A DNA stretch of 64,000 bases from Psychrobacter cibarius (GTDB taxonomy: Bacteria > Pseudomonadota > Gammaproteobacteria > Pseudomonadales > Moraxellaceae): the NCBI RefSeq assembly GCF_016107535.1, contig NZ_JABASQ010000004.1:1-64000 (forward strand), given 5' to 3'. The notes beneath the pieces were generated by a model. It was not told the DNA's origin. It was given only the letters and a program-made list of their open reading frames with translations, and made no database searches. The number at the start of each line of letters is the position of its first letter. Positions within the stretch are counted from its first letter, which is position 1. This document shows positions 56,263 through 64,000 of this stretch, piece by piece. The position numbers and the translations under genes are program-made.

Positions 56263-57141
56263 TTACCCGTCTGCTGCGACGCCTGCAAGTAAGGATTGTA
56301 ACGCTTGTCCAGGATGGTCAGTCTTCATGAACTGTTCACCGATTAAGAAGTGCTGAATGTCATTATCTAACATCAAACGAATATCAGCGCTATTATGAAT
56401 GCCACTTTCGGTGACGATAAGCGGTTTAAGCGTGCTATCCACATCAGCTGCCAGTGCGTCGATTAAAATATTTTTTAGATCCAGCGTGGTTTGCAAGTCG
56501 ACATCGAAAGTATTCAAATCACGATTATTAATGCCGTAAATATTATGCGCTGAGCGCGGTAGCTGTAGTGCACGTTCAAGTTCGGCTTTAGTATGGACTT
56601 CTATCAATACATCCATACCCAATTCGATACTTAGCGCATGCAGCTCTTGTACTTGGATGTCGTCAAGGCAGGCCATAATGAGTAGAATACAGTCAGCGCC
56701 CATCAGATAAGATTGATAGATCTGGTACACATCTATCATAAAATCTTTACGCAGTATGGGTAAGCTTACCGCATTAGCTGCTTGAATAAGATAGCTATCA
56801 TCACCTTGGAAATAATCGCGATCAGTCAATACAGACAGACAGCTGGCGCCCGCTTGCTCGTATTGTTTGGCAAATAGGGCAGGCGCGAAGTTGTGATTGA
56901 TAACGCCTTTAGAAGGAGAGGCTTTTTTAATCTCAGCGATGATACCAATATCATGCTCTTTAGTGCTAGCCGCCCGCAGCGCCGCCGCGAAGCCACGACG
57001 TGGTTTGTTATCTGCCGCGACTTGCGCTTGTAAATCTTCAAGATATAATACCTCGCGTGCGGCATTTACTTCTTCCACTTTAGTGGCGACAATGCGTTGC
57101 AATACGGAAGGAATATCTGTCTTGGTTTCTGTATGAGTCAT
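56263..57141 (-). CDS. trpC: Indole-3-glycerol phosphate synthase
   Basis: TIM-barrel enzyme converting CdRP to indole-3-glycerol phosphate in tryptophan synthesis. Blocks: IIAEIKKASPSKGVI (catalytic Lys), LSVLTDRDYFQGDDSYL, PILRKDFMIDVYQIYQSYLMGADCILLI, INNRDLNTFDVDL and VTESGIHNSADIRLM. At 292 residues it is a single-domain TrpC, not fused to TrpF. It follows trpD by about 70 bases. Confidence 0.95.
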   Translation of the reverse strand: MTHTETKTDIPSVLQRIVATKVEEVNAAREVLYLEDLQAQVAADNKPRRGFAAALRAASTKEHDIGIIAEIKKASPSKGVINHNFAPALFAKQYEQAGASCLSVLTDRDYFQGDDSYLIQAANAVSLPILRKDFMIDVYQIYQSYLMGADCILLIMACLDDIQVQELHALSIELGMDVLIEVHTKAELERALQLPRSAHNIYGINNRDLNTFDVDLQTTLDLKNILIDALAADVDSTLKPLIVTESGIHNSADIRLMLDNDIQHFLIGEQFMKTDHPGQALQSLLAGVAADG

Positions 57142-57211
57142 GCGGGTATCCGAATATCGTTAAATGTAAATAGACAAAATAGCTAGAGTGCACAGTAATG
57201 GTGCTTAGCCG

Positions 57212-58333
57212 TTAAGCAGGAGTTACCAGTTGCTGCGTATATGTGGCGAGAGACTCAAGCTTGAGTAGAGCATCACCATTCTGAATGACTGTTTGTGCCC
57301 GGCTCACACCATTAGCATAGTTGCTTGCAAGTCCTGCGGTATATATGGCCGCGCCTGCATTTAGTGCAATCATATCACGTGCTTTAAGAACAGCACGGTC
57401 TTGAGAGTTTTCTCCTGATAGAGCCGCGCGAATCAGCTCAAGACTTTGCGCTGGAGAATCTACATCGAGACCGATAAGGGTTTGTGACTCAATACCTGCA
57501 TCTTCTGGCATCATCTCATAAACAGATATCTCACCGTCTTTTAATTCAGCGACAGTGGTTGAGGTAGCGAGACTGATTTCATCCAAACCGTCTTTTGCGC
57601 CCACAACCATGACATGACGTGCGCCTAAATTTTTCATGACTTTAGCGATAGGCTCGCACAGCTGAGCGGTAAAGACACCGATTACCAGATTGGGTGTGCC
57701 AGCAGGGTTGGTTAATGGTCCTAAAATATTAAAGATGGTACGAGCTTTGAGCTCGCGGCGTACTGGATTGGCATAACGCATCGCACTGTGATGATTGGGC
57801 GCAAACAAAAAACCGATACCTTGGTTTTCGATACATTCTTTAGATTGCTCAGGGGTAAGCGCCAGACTGATACCTGCTTGCTCAAGCAAATCTGAGCTGC
57901 CAGAGTTGGTGGAGACGCCGCGGTTACCATGTTTGGCCACTTGCGCACCAGCAGCGGCAGCAACCAATGCTGATGCAGTAGAAACGTTGAATAAATTGGC
58001 ACCATCACCGCCAGTTCCGACGATATCGACTAAGTAATCACAGCCCCGTGGTTCGATATTGGCTGCTAACGCACGCATCGCACTGGCAGAGGCAGTAATC
58101 TCATCGATGGACTCACCTTTCATACGCAGACCAGTCAAAATAGCACCCATCATGGCGTCGCTACATCTGCCTTGCATGATAATCAGCATCACCTGATACA
58201 TCTCATCAAAGGTTAAATCAATGTGCTGAAAAATTCGCCCCAAAGCAGTCGTCAGTAGCGTATGTGTCTCTTCATCAGACAGTTGAGTAATGTTAGTTGG
58301 GGTAGGGCTTTCATTTGTTTTTGTCGTACTCAT
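57212..58333 (-). CDS. trpD: Anthranilate phosphoribosyltransferase
   Basis: Transfers phosphoribosyl to anthranilate. The motifs VGTGGDGANLFNVSTASALV (PRPP site), KHGNRGVSTNSGSSDLLEQAG and the metal-binding D/E pair near the second half (GLDEISL) are intact. At 373 residues it is about 30 longer than the family norm, owing to a polar N-terminal extension. Gene order trpG-trpD-trpC is typical of Moraxellaceae and pseudomonads. Confidence 0.95.
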   Translation of the reverse strand: MSTTKTNESPTPTNITQLSDEETHTLLTTALGRIFQHIDLTFDEMYQVMLIIMQGRCSDAMMGAILTGLRMKGESIDEITASASAMRALAANIEPRGCDYLVDIVGTGGDGANLFNVSTASALVAAAAGAQVAKHGNRGVSTNSGSSDLLEQAGISLALTPEQSKECIENQGIGFLFAPNHHSAMRYANPVRRELKARTIFNILGPLTNPAGTPNLVIGVFTAQLCEPIAKVMKNLGARHVMVVGAKDGLDEISLATSTTVAELKDGEISVYEMMPEDAGIESQTLIGLDVDSPAQSLELIRAALSGENSQDRAVLKARDMIALNAGAAIYTAGLASNYANGVSRAQTVIQNGDALLKLESLATYTQQLVTPA

Positions 58334-58441
58334 TATGATCTCTCTTAATATTTTTATCCGTTAATCTTAAATTATCAATAGAATAGTTTTGATTTTAATT
58401 TTGTTATTAACGGCTTTTTTAGAACATACTTTAATAAACTG

Positions 58442-59065
58442 TTAGCCGACTTGTGGTAGTTCATCTGAGGTTAGTGCTGACAAATGATGCGTTTGCAAAA
58501 AATTGTTGAGCAGCTGATAACCTGCTTCGCTTAAGATAGACTCGGGATGGAATTGTACCCCTTCTATCGCAAACGTTTTATGATGGATACCCATGATTTC
58601 TTCAATACTGCCATCACTGTTTTGTGTCCATGCGGTCAGCTCAAGACAGTCGGGCAGGCTGGTTTTATCAATGACAAGCGAATGATAGCGCGTGACTTGT
58701 ACGGGATTAGGTAAGCCTACAAAGACACCCTGGTCAGTATGATAGACAGCGGATAAGCGGCCGTGCATGACTTCACCAGCCTTGACCACTTGTCCACCAA
58801 ATGCTTGTCCAATTGCCTGATGTCCTAGGCAAATACCTAGTATCGGTATCACGCCCTGAAAAGTCTTGATAGCTTCTAGAGAGATACCAGCTTGATCGGG
58901 ATCGCAGGGACCGGGGCCAATGACGATCGCATCTGGCGCAAGGGTTCTAATATTTTCAATAGTGGTTTGATCGTTACGCCAGACGGTGATGTCCTGCTGT
59001 AATTCACCGAAGTACTGTACAATATTGTACGTAAAGCTGTCGTAATTATCGATCATCAGAATCAT
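58442..59065 (-). CDS. trpG: Anthranilate/aminodeoxychorismate synthase glutaminase subunit
   Basis: Class I glutamine amidotransferase subunit giving ammonia to TrpE (and probably PabB). The catalytic Cys is in [18 protein letters not shown], and the His-Glu pair in [13 protein letters not shown]. The first block [19 protein letters not shown] is canonical. Length 207. First gene of trpGDC; trpE is not in the window. Confidence 0.95.
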   Translation of the reverse strand: MILMIDNYDSFTYNIVQYFGELQQDITVWRNDQTTIENIRTLAPDAIVIGPGPCDPDQAGISLEAIKTFQGVIPILGICLGHQAIGQAFGGQVVKAGEVMHGRLSAVYHTDQGVFVGLPNPVQVTRYHSLVIDKTSLPDCLELTAWTQNSDGSIEEIMGIHHKTFAIEGVQFHPESILSEAGYQLLNNFLQTHHLSALTSDELPQVG

Positions 59066-59267
59066 TAGCGTTCTACTTATTGAGTTCTACTTATGGAGAT
59101 GGTTATATAACGCTGTTATCTTACCACTATTTTGCAGTCTATCAAATGTAGGGTGCAGGCGACCCAAATAAGTGGTGAATAACAATACATTTTGCTTGTT
59201 GGATGACATTCGTTAACATCTCGAACGCACTAAAAAAGCACATGATTTTTTATTTATACATATAATA

Positions 59268-59284
59268 TGCACTAATTTAGTGCA
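59268..59284. promoter_or_regulatory. NtrC-type enhancer site
   Basis: TGCACTAATTTAGTGCA is a perfect 17-bp palindrome that matches the NtrC consensus TGCACYNNNNNRGTGCA. It lies about 170 bases upstream of the sigma-54 promoter. An imperfect left half (CGCACTAAAAAAGCACA) at 59226-59242 may be a second, weak site. Confidence 0.75.
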
Positions 59285-59436
59285 TAAATGCGTTATTAAT
59301 GACTCTGGATAAATAATTTGTATGACCCCACTGACGATAAATCTACGGCTGAAATAGTTTCAAAGGTACTATAAGTTGCTGTAATTATTGTTAATAACTA
59401 TCTTTTTATCCTCTATATTTTCATCGTTATAAAAAG

Positions 59437-59453
59437 CTGGCATAGCCTTTGCA
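59437..59453 (+). promoter_or_regulatory. Sigma-54 promoter of glnA
   Basis: CTGGCATAGCCTTTGCA has GG and GC elements exactly 10 bases apart, as in YTGGCAC-N5-TTGCW. The transcript would begin near 59465, with a leader of about 305 bases. Confidence 0.75.
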
Positions 59454-59622
59454 GTATTACTGTTAAGATTATCTTTGGTGATAAAGTGGTTCAATAATTA
59501 TTATTAACGAGTGCCTGAAGAGTTCAGCATAATGAGTGATATGTTGTTAGAATAATATCGAACCAAAACACTGGCGGGTCTTATTAAGCGCATAACTTAG
59601 ATGACTATCTTGATTAATAATA

Positions 59623-59650
59623 TTGACAGTGTTGAGAATAAGCATAATAT
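59623..59650 (+). promoter_or_regulatory. Possible second, sigma-70 promoter of glnA
   Basis: TTGACA (59623-59628) is followed at 16 bases by TAATAT (59645-59650), matching the consensus at four of six positions. It could supply basal expression. Confidence 0.4.
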
Positions 59651-59771
59651 TAAACAGGATATTTAGCGCTAAACGCAGCGCTGACTGTTATCAAACCAGA
59701 GATTTTTAACCAACAGATTGTACCTATAATTTTAAATCGCAATAATCTAATCAACACAACGGAGACTATTT

Positions 59772-61181
59772 ATGTCGAACAAACTACTAGATCTTATCCA
59801 ATCCTCTAATGCTAAATGGGTTGATTTTCGCTTCACTGATACACGTGGTAAAGAGCAACATATCAGCTTTCCAGCGCATAGCGTTGATGAAGAAGTGATG
59901 GAAGATGGCAAGATGTTTGATGGCTCATCTATTGCTGGTTGGAAAGGTATCGAAGCGTCAGATATGATCTTGCGTCCTGATCCAGAGACGGCTTTTCTTG
60001 ACCCGTTCTTTGATTCACTTACCGTAGTTGTTACTTGCGATATCATCGAGCCATCAACGCTACAAGGTTATGATCGTGACCCACGTTCTATTGCGCGCCG
60101 CGCCGAAGAGTACTTGAAGTCAACGGGCATTGGCGATACTGCTTATTTTGGTCCTGAGCCTGAGTTTTTTATATTTGATGATGTGAAATGGTCAATTGAT
60201 ATGTCTGGCGTTAGCCATAAGATCACAGCCGAAGAAGCGGCATGGTCGACTAACAATGACTATGAGTGGGGCAACATGGGACATCGTCCACGTGTTAAAG
60301 GCGCTTACTTCCCAGTACCACCAATCGATAGCTCGCAAGACATGCGCTCTGTTATGTGTGAGCGTTTAGAAGAAATCATCGGTGAAGGCTGTGTCGAAGT
60401 TCATCACCATGAAGTTGCGCCTTGCCAGTCAGAAATTGGTGTCGCTTTCAATACGCTAGTCAAAAAAGCCGATGAAGTACAACAGTTGAAGTATGTTGTG
60501 CATAATGTTGCGCATCAGTTTGGCAAAACGGCTACCTTTATGCCAAAACCAATCGTTGGTGACAATGGTTCAGGCATGCATGTGCATATGTCAATCTCCA
60601 AAGATGGTGTCAATACTTTCTCAGGTGATGAGTATGCGGGTCTTTCTGAATCTGCACTGTATTTTATCGGTGGTATTATCAAGCATGCGCGTGCGTTGAA
60701 TGCGATTACCAACCCATCGACTAATAGCTATAAGCGCCTAGTACCGCATTATGAAGCGCCTATCAAACTTGCGTACTCAGCGTCTAACCGCTCAGCGTCT
60801 ATCCGTATTCCACATGTTAGCAGCCCAAAAGCGGTACGTGTTGAAGCACGTTTCCCTGATCCAGCAGCCAACCCATACTTAACATTTGCAGCGTTACTAA
60901 TGGCAGGTCTTGATGGTATTCAAAATAAAATACATCCAGGTGAAGCGGCTGACAAAAACTTGTATGACTTACCACCAGAAGAAGAAGCGCTCATCCCAAC
61001 CGTTGCGGAGAGCTTAGAAGTTGCATTACAAGCCCTGCGTGATGATCATGAGTTCTTGTTAAAAGGTGATGTATTCACTGAAGACATGCTAGAGGCGTTC
61101 ATCGCTTTGAAAGAAGAAGAAGTGCAACGTGTCAATGTAACCGTGCATCCCGTTGAGTTTGACTTATACTACAGTTGCTAA
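59772..61181 (+). CDS. glnA: Glutamine synthetase, type I
   Basis: ATP-dependent synthesis of glutamine from glutamate and ammonia. N-terminal [18 protein letters not shown] (Asp50 loop) and later [15 protein letters not shown], the ATP-site [21 protein letters not shown] and C-terminal [14 protein letters not shown] are characteristic. Tyr398 in [10 protein letters not shown] is the adenylylation site of GSI-beta, so activity is probably controlled by GlnE as well as by NtrC. Length 469 equals the E. coli enzyme. GGAG precedes the ATG. Confidence 0.97.
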   Translation: MSNKLLDLIQSSNAKWVDFRFTDTRGKEQHISFPAHSVDEEVMEDGKMFDGSSIAGWKGIEASDMILRPDPETAFLDPFFDSLTVVVTCDIIEPSTLQGYDRDPRSIARRAEEYLKSTGIGDTAYFGPEPEFFIFDDVKWSIDMSGVSHKITAEEAAWSTNNDYEWGNMGHRPRVKGAYFPVPPIDSSQDMRSVMCERLEEIIGEGCVEVHHHEVAPCQSEIGVAFNTLVKKADEVQQLKYVVHNVAHQFGKTATFMPKPIVGDNGSGMHVHMSISKDGVNTFSGDEYAGLSESALYFIGGIIKHARALNAITNPSTNSYKRLVPHYEAPIKLAYSASNRSASIRIPHVSSPKAVRVEARFPDPAANPYLTFAALLMAGLDGIQNKIHPGEAADKNLYDLPPEEEALIPTVAESLEVALQALRDDHEFLLKGDVFTEDMLEAFIALKEEEVQRVNVTVHPVEFDLYYSC

Positions 61182-61217
61182 TTTATAGCTAATACGCTCA
61201 TAGCAAGCTCAATTCAT

Positions 61218-61251
61218 AAAACCAGTTAAGGCAATCTTAGCTGGTTTTTTT
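61218..61251 (+). terminator. Intrinsic terminator of glnA
   Basis: AAACCAGTTAAG pairs with CTTAGCTGGTTT (with one wobble) and is followed by seven T residues. Confidence 0.85.
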
Positions 61252-61374
61252 ACGTCTCAATAATAATTTGCTAAATCAACGGATCTGTCTTCTTTGAAAT
61301 TATTACTGATTTAACACCCAAAATATCGCATAATAGATATTCATAATATTAGGTACTCATTAGGTTGACTGACT

Positions 61375-62172
61375 ATGACTTCATTATCAAAACCGGTTTT
61401 TTCAAACAGTAAGTTAGGGTTGGCACTGATTGCTGCTACGATGATTAGTATGGCGACTCTCTACGCCCCTTTGGCAAATGCTGCGCCTATTTATAAAGTT
61501 ATTGACGAAAAAACTGGTCAAGTCACCTTTACCGATCGCCCGCAAAATTATGAGCAGCAGGCAGGTAAACAAATCAGCCAGACGGGTGTCATGACGAAAG
61601 AAAGTCGCGTCAGCTCAAGTAACAGTGATAACACGAGTAGTCCACCTCCTTCTAGTAATGTTAATACTACTACGCAAAATACGGCTGCTAAAAATAGCCC
61701 TGTCGCCAAACCAGCCGTCAATTACCAGCTTGCTATTGCTGAACCAAGCGCAGAGCGTGCATATCGTCGTCCAGCCCAAAGCATTGATATCAATGTGCAA
61801 GTGAAGCCGGAGTTACAAGCAGGTGATAGTGTTAGTATTTATTTGGATGGTAATGAAGTCGCGCAAGGTCTTAGCGCCTCGATTGCAACGGTAGATGTTT
61901 TACCAGGATCGCACAAGATAAAAGTCGTGTTAAAAAATGAGAAAGGTCAAACACTCAAACAAGTAGAGCGTACGGTGTATGTGATTCAAAACAATACAAC
62001 ATTGCAAAATAATAAGAAAATCGCGCAACAGCTTTTAGCTTATCAGAATCTACCTTGGTATCAAAAAGTACTGTTAAAAATGCGTCAAGAGGGCAAACAA
62101 CCGAATATGCAATCATTTACTAAGCCTATAGTGGACAAACCCATGACGCTTGAGCAACCGGTGATAAATTAA
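61375..62172 (+). CDS. DUF4124-domain periplasmic protein
   Basis: A signal peptide ending ANA (about residue 36) is followed by a DUF4124 module (PIYKVIDEKTGQVTFTDRP, about 38-56), typical of exported proteins of unknown function in pseudomonads and relatives. The middle (about 75-125) is a Ser/Asn/Thr-rich linker and the rest may form a second beta-rich domain (SVSIYLDGNEVAQGLSASIA). No partner is evident. Its transcript ends at the strong terminator at 62253-62300. Confidence 0.8.
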   Translation: MTSLSKPVFSNSKLGLALIAATMISMATLYAPLANAAPIYKVIDEKTGQVTFTDRPQNYEQQAGKQISQTGVMTKESRVSSSNSDNTSSPPPSSNVNTTTQNTAAKNSPVAKPAVNYQLAIAEPSAERAYRRPAQSIDINVQVKPELQAGDSVSIYLDGNEVAQGLSASIATVDVLPGSHKIKVVLKNEKGQTLKQVERTVYVIQNNTTLQNNKKIAQQLLAYQNLPWYQKVLLKMRQEGKQPNMQSFTKPIVDKPMTLEQPVIN

Positions 62173-62252
62173 CTTGTAGGCAATGTGTCAATCATGGATA
62201 AGTATAAGAACCCATACAAAATAGAGTAACTTTATAAGTTGATTTCTTCTAT

Positions 62253-62300
62253 ATAAACATAAAGGCAAGCGCTGATTGCAGCGCTTGCCTTTATGTTTAT
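62253..62300. terminator. Bidirectional terminator between DUF4124 and SIMPL genes
   Basis: A perfect 22-bp stem (62253-62274 with 62279-62300) around the 4-base loop ATTG, with A and T runs inside the arms. This is the longest perfect stem seen here apart from the mobile-element structures. Confidence 0.9.
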
Positions 62301-62332
62301 CAGGATATTTATCAATTCTATATATTTATAAC

Positions 62333-63049
62333 TTATTTAGTCAATTCAATCGTACCATTAGCAGTCACTGAGATAGTACTATTGCCAGATTCAAAACTTT
62401 GGCTAGGTACTGACTCGTCTGCTGCGCCTGATTTCATGCTCATAGCACTATACATCGGACGTGGGTAGTTGCTACCTGTATTTAGATTCACATTGACGAC
62501 ACGATAGCTACGAGCATCCCAAGCGCGTGTTAGGTTTTTAGCTTGTTGCTGAAAGGCACGAGACGCATTGGTCATCAGCTTTTGCTCAAGCGCATCCTTC
62601 TTGGTATCTGAGACACCAAAGTTCAGATTGTCCATCACCAGCGTTTCTTGTAGGTCAGCGATGAGTTGGCTGGTGGCTGCAAAGTCGGTACTTTTTAAAT
62701 CGATGTTTGCTTGTCCTGTCCAGCCAATGATTTTGTCATTTTTATCATAGCGAGGGTAGGTGCGCTGTTGTCCGGTGCTCACGGTAACCGTTGGATAGCG
62801 CTTAGCAATTTTCATGGCATTATTAATTGAGGTGTTGAGCGTTGTCGCTAGAGTTTTAGAATCCGTTGCCTGCGCTTTTTTATATAAGCTGGCTCGTACT
62901 TCATCATTCTGGATTTCTTCTTTTACTTCTGTCTGAAAAGTAAGCTGATCGTAGCCTGTTGGTTCTGCATGCGCGCTACCCATCATAGCTGTGAGTAGAA
63001 ATGCAGTACCAGTCGTTAGAGCAGCTTGATTAAGTAAAGTGGTTTTCAC
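62333..63049 (-). CDS. SIMPL-domain (DUF541) exported protein
   Basis: After a signal peptide (hydrophobic segment ending AHA, about residue 28) the 238-residue protein matches the SIMPL/DUF541 family: ATTLNTSINNAMKIAKRYPTVTVSTGQ, GQANIDLKSTDFAATSQLI, FGVSDTKKDALEQKLMTNASRAFQQQA and YRVVNVNLNTG blocks. Family proteins are periplasmic or outer-membrane; some bind interleukin-receptor kinase (mouse SIMPL) or protect against oxidative stress, but the bacterial role is not settled. No promoter was located; RBS AGGAGATC precedes the ATG. Confidence 0.85.
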   Translation of the reverse strand: MKTTLLNQAALTTGTAFLLTAMMGSAHAEPTGYDQLTFQTEVKEEIQNDEVRASLYKKAQATDSKTLATTLNTSINNAMKIAKRYPTVTVSTGQQRTYPRYDKNDKIIGWTGQANIDLKSTDFAATSQLIADLQETLVMDNLNFGVSDTKKDALEQKLMTNASRAFQQQAKNLTRAWDARSYRVVNVNLNTGSNYPRPMYSAMSMKSGAADESVPSQSFESGNSTISVTANGTIELTK

Positions 63050-63270
63050 AATGATCTCCTGAGTGAGTTATATCAATAGTATTTAGGTGAGCCATACCAT
63101 AGGTAAGACTCGCCTTTATATGAGAAGCTGTCCATTTTAGTTATTAGTTGATACCGAGTATGCTCAGCTTCCTCAACTAAAATAGCAAAATTTAACAGGC
63201 TTGCTGTGAGAATTTTGTCACCTAAGTTACAGGGCGTTTTGAGGTCATAGAAAGAGTTTTACGATAGGGG

Positions 63271-63298
63271 TTGTAATATTTAAAAATTCTTGTATAAT
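63271..63298 (+). promoter_or_regulatory. Promoter of the SRP RNA gene
   Basis: TTGTAA (63271-63276) and TATAAT (63293-63298) are separated by 16 bases, placing the transcript start at about 63305, the start of the RNA. Confidence 0.75.
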
Positions 63299-63304
63299 TT
63301 GTAG

Positions 63305-63416
<112 letters not shown>

Positions 63417-63479
63417 TTTTTTTGTCTAAAATTTGATAACTGTTTTGATATTTAATTAGAAATGCTCATTTGATCTATT

Positions 63480-63508
63480 AAGCCCTTCATTGTAAAGGGC
63501 TTTTTTTC
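63480..63508 (+). terminator. Intrinsic terminator upstream of lemA
   Basis: AAGCCCTT pairs with AAGGGCTT around a 6-base loop and is followed by seven T residues, insulating ffs from lemA. Confidence 0.85.
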
Positions 63509-63607
63509 GACCTTTTTTTGTCCGATTTTGACCTTTGATTGATTAATATGGGTTAAAATACAATGTATTAACTTTTATTAACATTCTGGACACTTTAGGG
63601 TTTTCTT

Positions 63608-64000
63608 ATGAAGATGTTTGTTTGGTTGTTCATTGCCTTCGTGCTACTAGCGATTGTGTTTGGCGTATCTATATTTAATAAGTTGGTACGCGCTCGCAAC
63701 CAAGCGAAAAATGGTTTTGCCCAAATAGATGTACAACTGAAGCGCCGTCATGATTTGATTCCAAATTTGGTTGAAACCGCTAAACGCTATCTAACGCATG
63801 AAGAAGAGACGCTGACCCGTGTGATTAGTGCACGTAATCATGCCCAGAGCTTGCAAGACTCCAATACACATCAGCCAGACTCGCTTGAGCATATGGCGCT
63901 ATTTGCCAAAGCTGAGAGTATGCTGTCTAAAGCGTTAGGGCAGTTTTCAGCGGTTGTGGAAGCTTACCCTGAGCTAAAGGCGGACAGCATGATTAAAGAG
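63608..64000 (+). CDS. lemA: LemA-family protein (3' end beyond the window)
   Basis: Open frame without a stop to the window edge, 131 codons visible. The N-terminus has one hydrophobic segment (FVWLFIAFVLLAIVFGVSIF) followed by the LemA domain: NQAKNGFAQIDVQLKRRHDLIPNLVETAKRYL, ISARNHAQ and SALGQFSAVVEAYPELKAD in the form SKALGQFSAVVEAYPELKAD. Family proteins are inner-membrane or periplasmic helical-bundle proteins of unsettled function. TTAGGG lies 7 bases before the ATG. Confidence 0.9.
   Translation, partial: MKMFVWLFIAFVLLAIVFGVSIFNKLVRARNQAKNGFAQIDVQLKRRHDLIPNLVETAKRYLTHEEETLTRVISARNHAQSLQDSNTHQPDSLEHMALFAKAESMLSKALGQFSAVVEAYPELKADSMIKE

Noticed and set aside
63050-63270. A tRNA or other RNA between the SIMPL gene and ffs
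   Set aside because: No cloverleaf or conserved TPsiC loop was found; only the ffs promoter and gene follow.

Overview
The window looks like chromosomal core sequence from a Psychrobacter-like member of the Moraxellaceae (Gammaproteobacteria). This is an inference from the moderately AT-rich composition, the style of the encoded proteins and the gene set (GlnA with NtrC/sigma-54 signals, CcoS, FtsY with a long acidic N-terminus, two tandem long-chain type acyl-CoA dehydrogenases, a Gcr-type membrane protein, ArsR-ArsC-ArsH-ArsB). I could not run a search to fix the species. No rRNA, tRNA, CRISPR array, prophage or intact insertion sequence was seen. About 55 protein genes and one SRP RNA gene are supported.

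Layout. 1-6.8 kb: rodA (cell-wall elongation), an M15-like peptidase, lipoproteins and a pair of M16 peptidases. 7-16.1 kb: ftsY, ogt, an Fe-S/flavin ene-reductase, a YebC-family regulator, a voltage-gated-type K+ channel with a zinc ribbon, an ABC1/UbiB-like kinase, aroQ and a cold-shock gene with a long structured leader. 16.3-23.6 kb: rhlB-like helicase, a cbb3-oxidase maturation pair (ccoS and a TauE/SafE-like protein), murB with a YdcF-like protein, a low-MW phosphatase, hslR, paiB and an excalibur protein. 23.7-31.6 kb: ilvA, an arsenic resistance cluster arsR-C-H-B, rpiA, argF and alr. 31.7-40 kb: dnaB, pdxA, rsmA, apaH and gcr. 40-48.3 kb: two paralogous acyl-CoA dehydrogenases, a PAS-GGDEF-EAL protein and rsmE. 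47.4-54.4 kb: ahcY-metF behind a SAH riboswitch, a TonB-dependent receptor and a MscS-type channel. 54.6-59.1 kb: alkA-like glycosylase, Smr protein and trpGDC. 59-64 kb: glnA with NtrC/sigma-54 control, DUF4124 and SIMPL proteins, the SRP RNA gene and the start of a lemA gene that runs off the window.

How it fits together. ahcY and metF recycle S-adenosylhomocysteine and feed methyl groups to methionine, and the riboswitch senses the substrate of AhcY. trpGDC makes tryptophan precursors using glutamine, which GlnA supplies under nitrogen control. pdxA, alr and ilvA connect PLP supply with PLP enzymes. The ars genes form a complete reduction, efflux and organoarsenical-oxidation set.

Most notable non-coding signals: a family of short terminal-inverted-repeat elements (one complete 175-bp copy with perfect 16-bp ends and three smaller or decayed copies), a SAH riboswitch with an unusually long internal hairpin, an arsR promoter whose mRNA may be leaderless, a 75-nt hairpin in the csp leader, and a perfect NtrC palindrome plus sigma-54 promoter for glnA.
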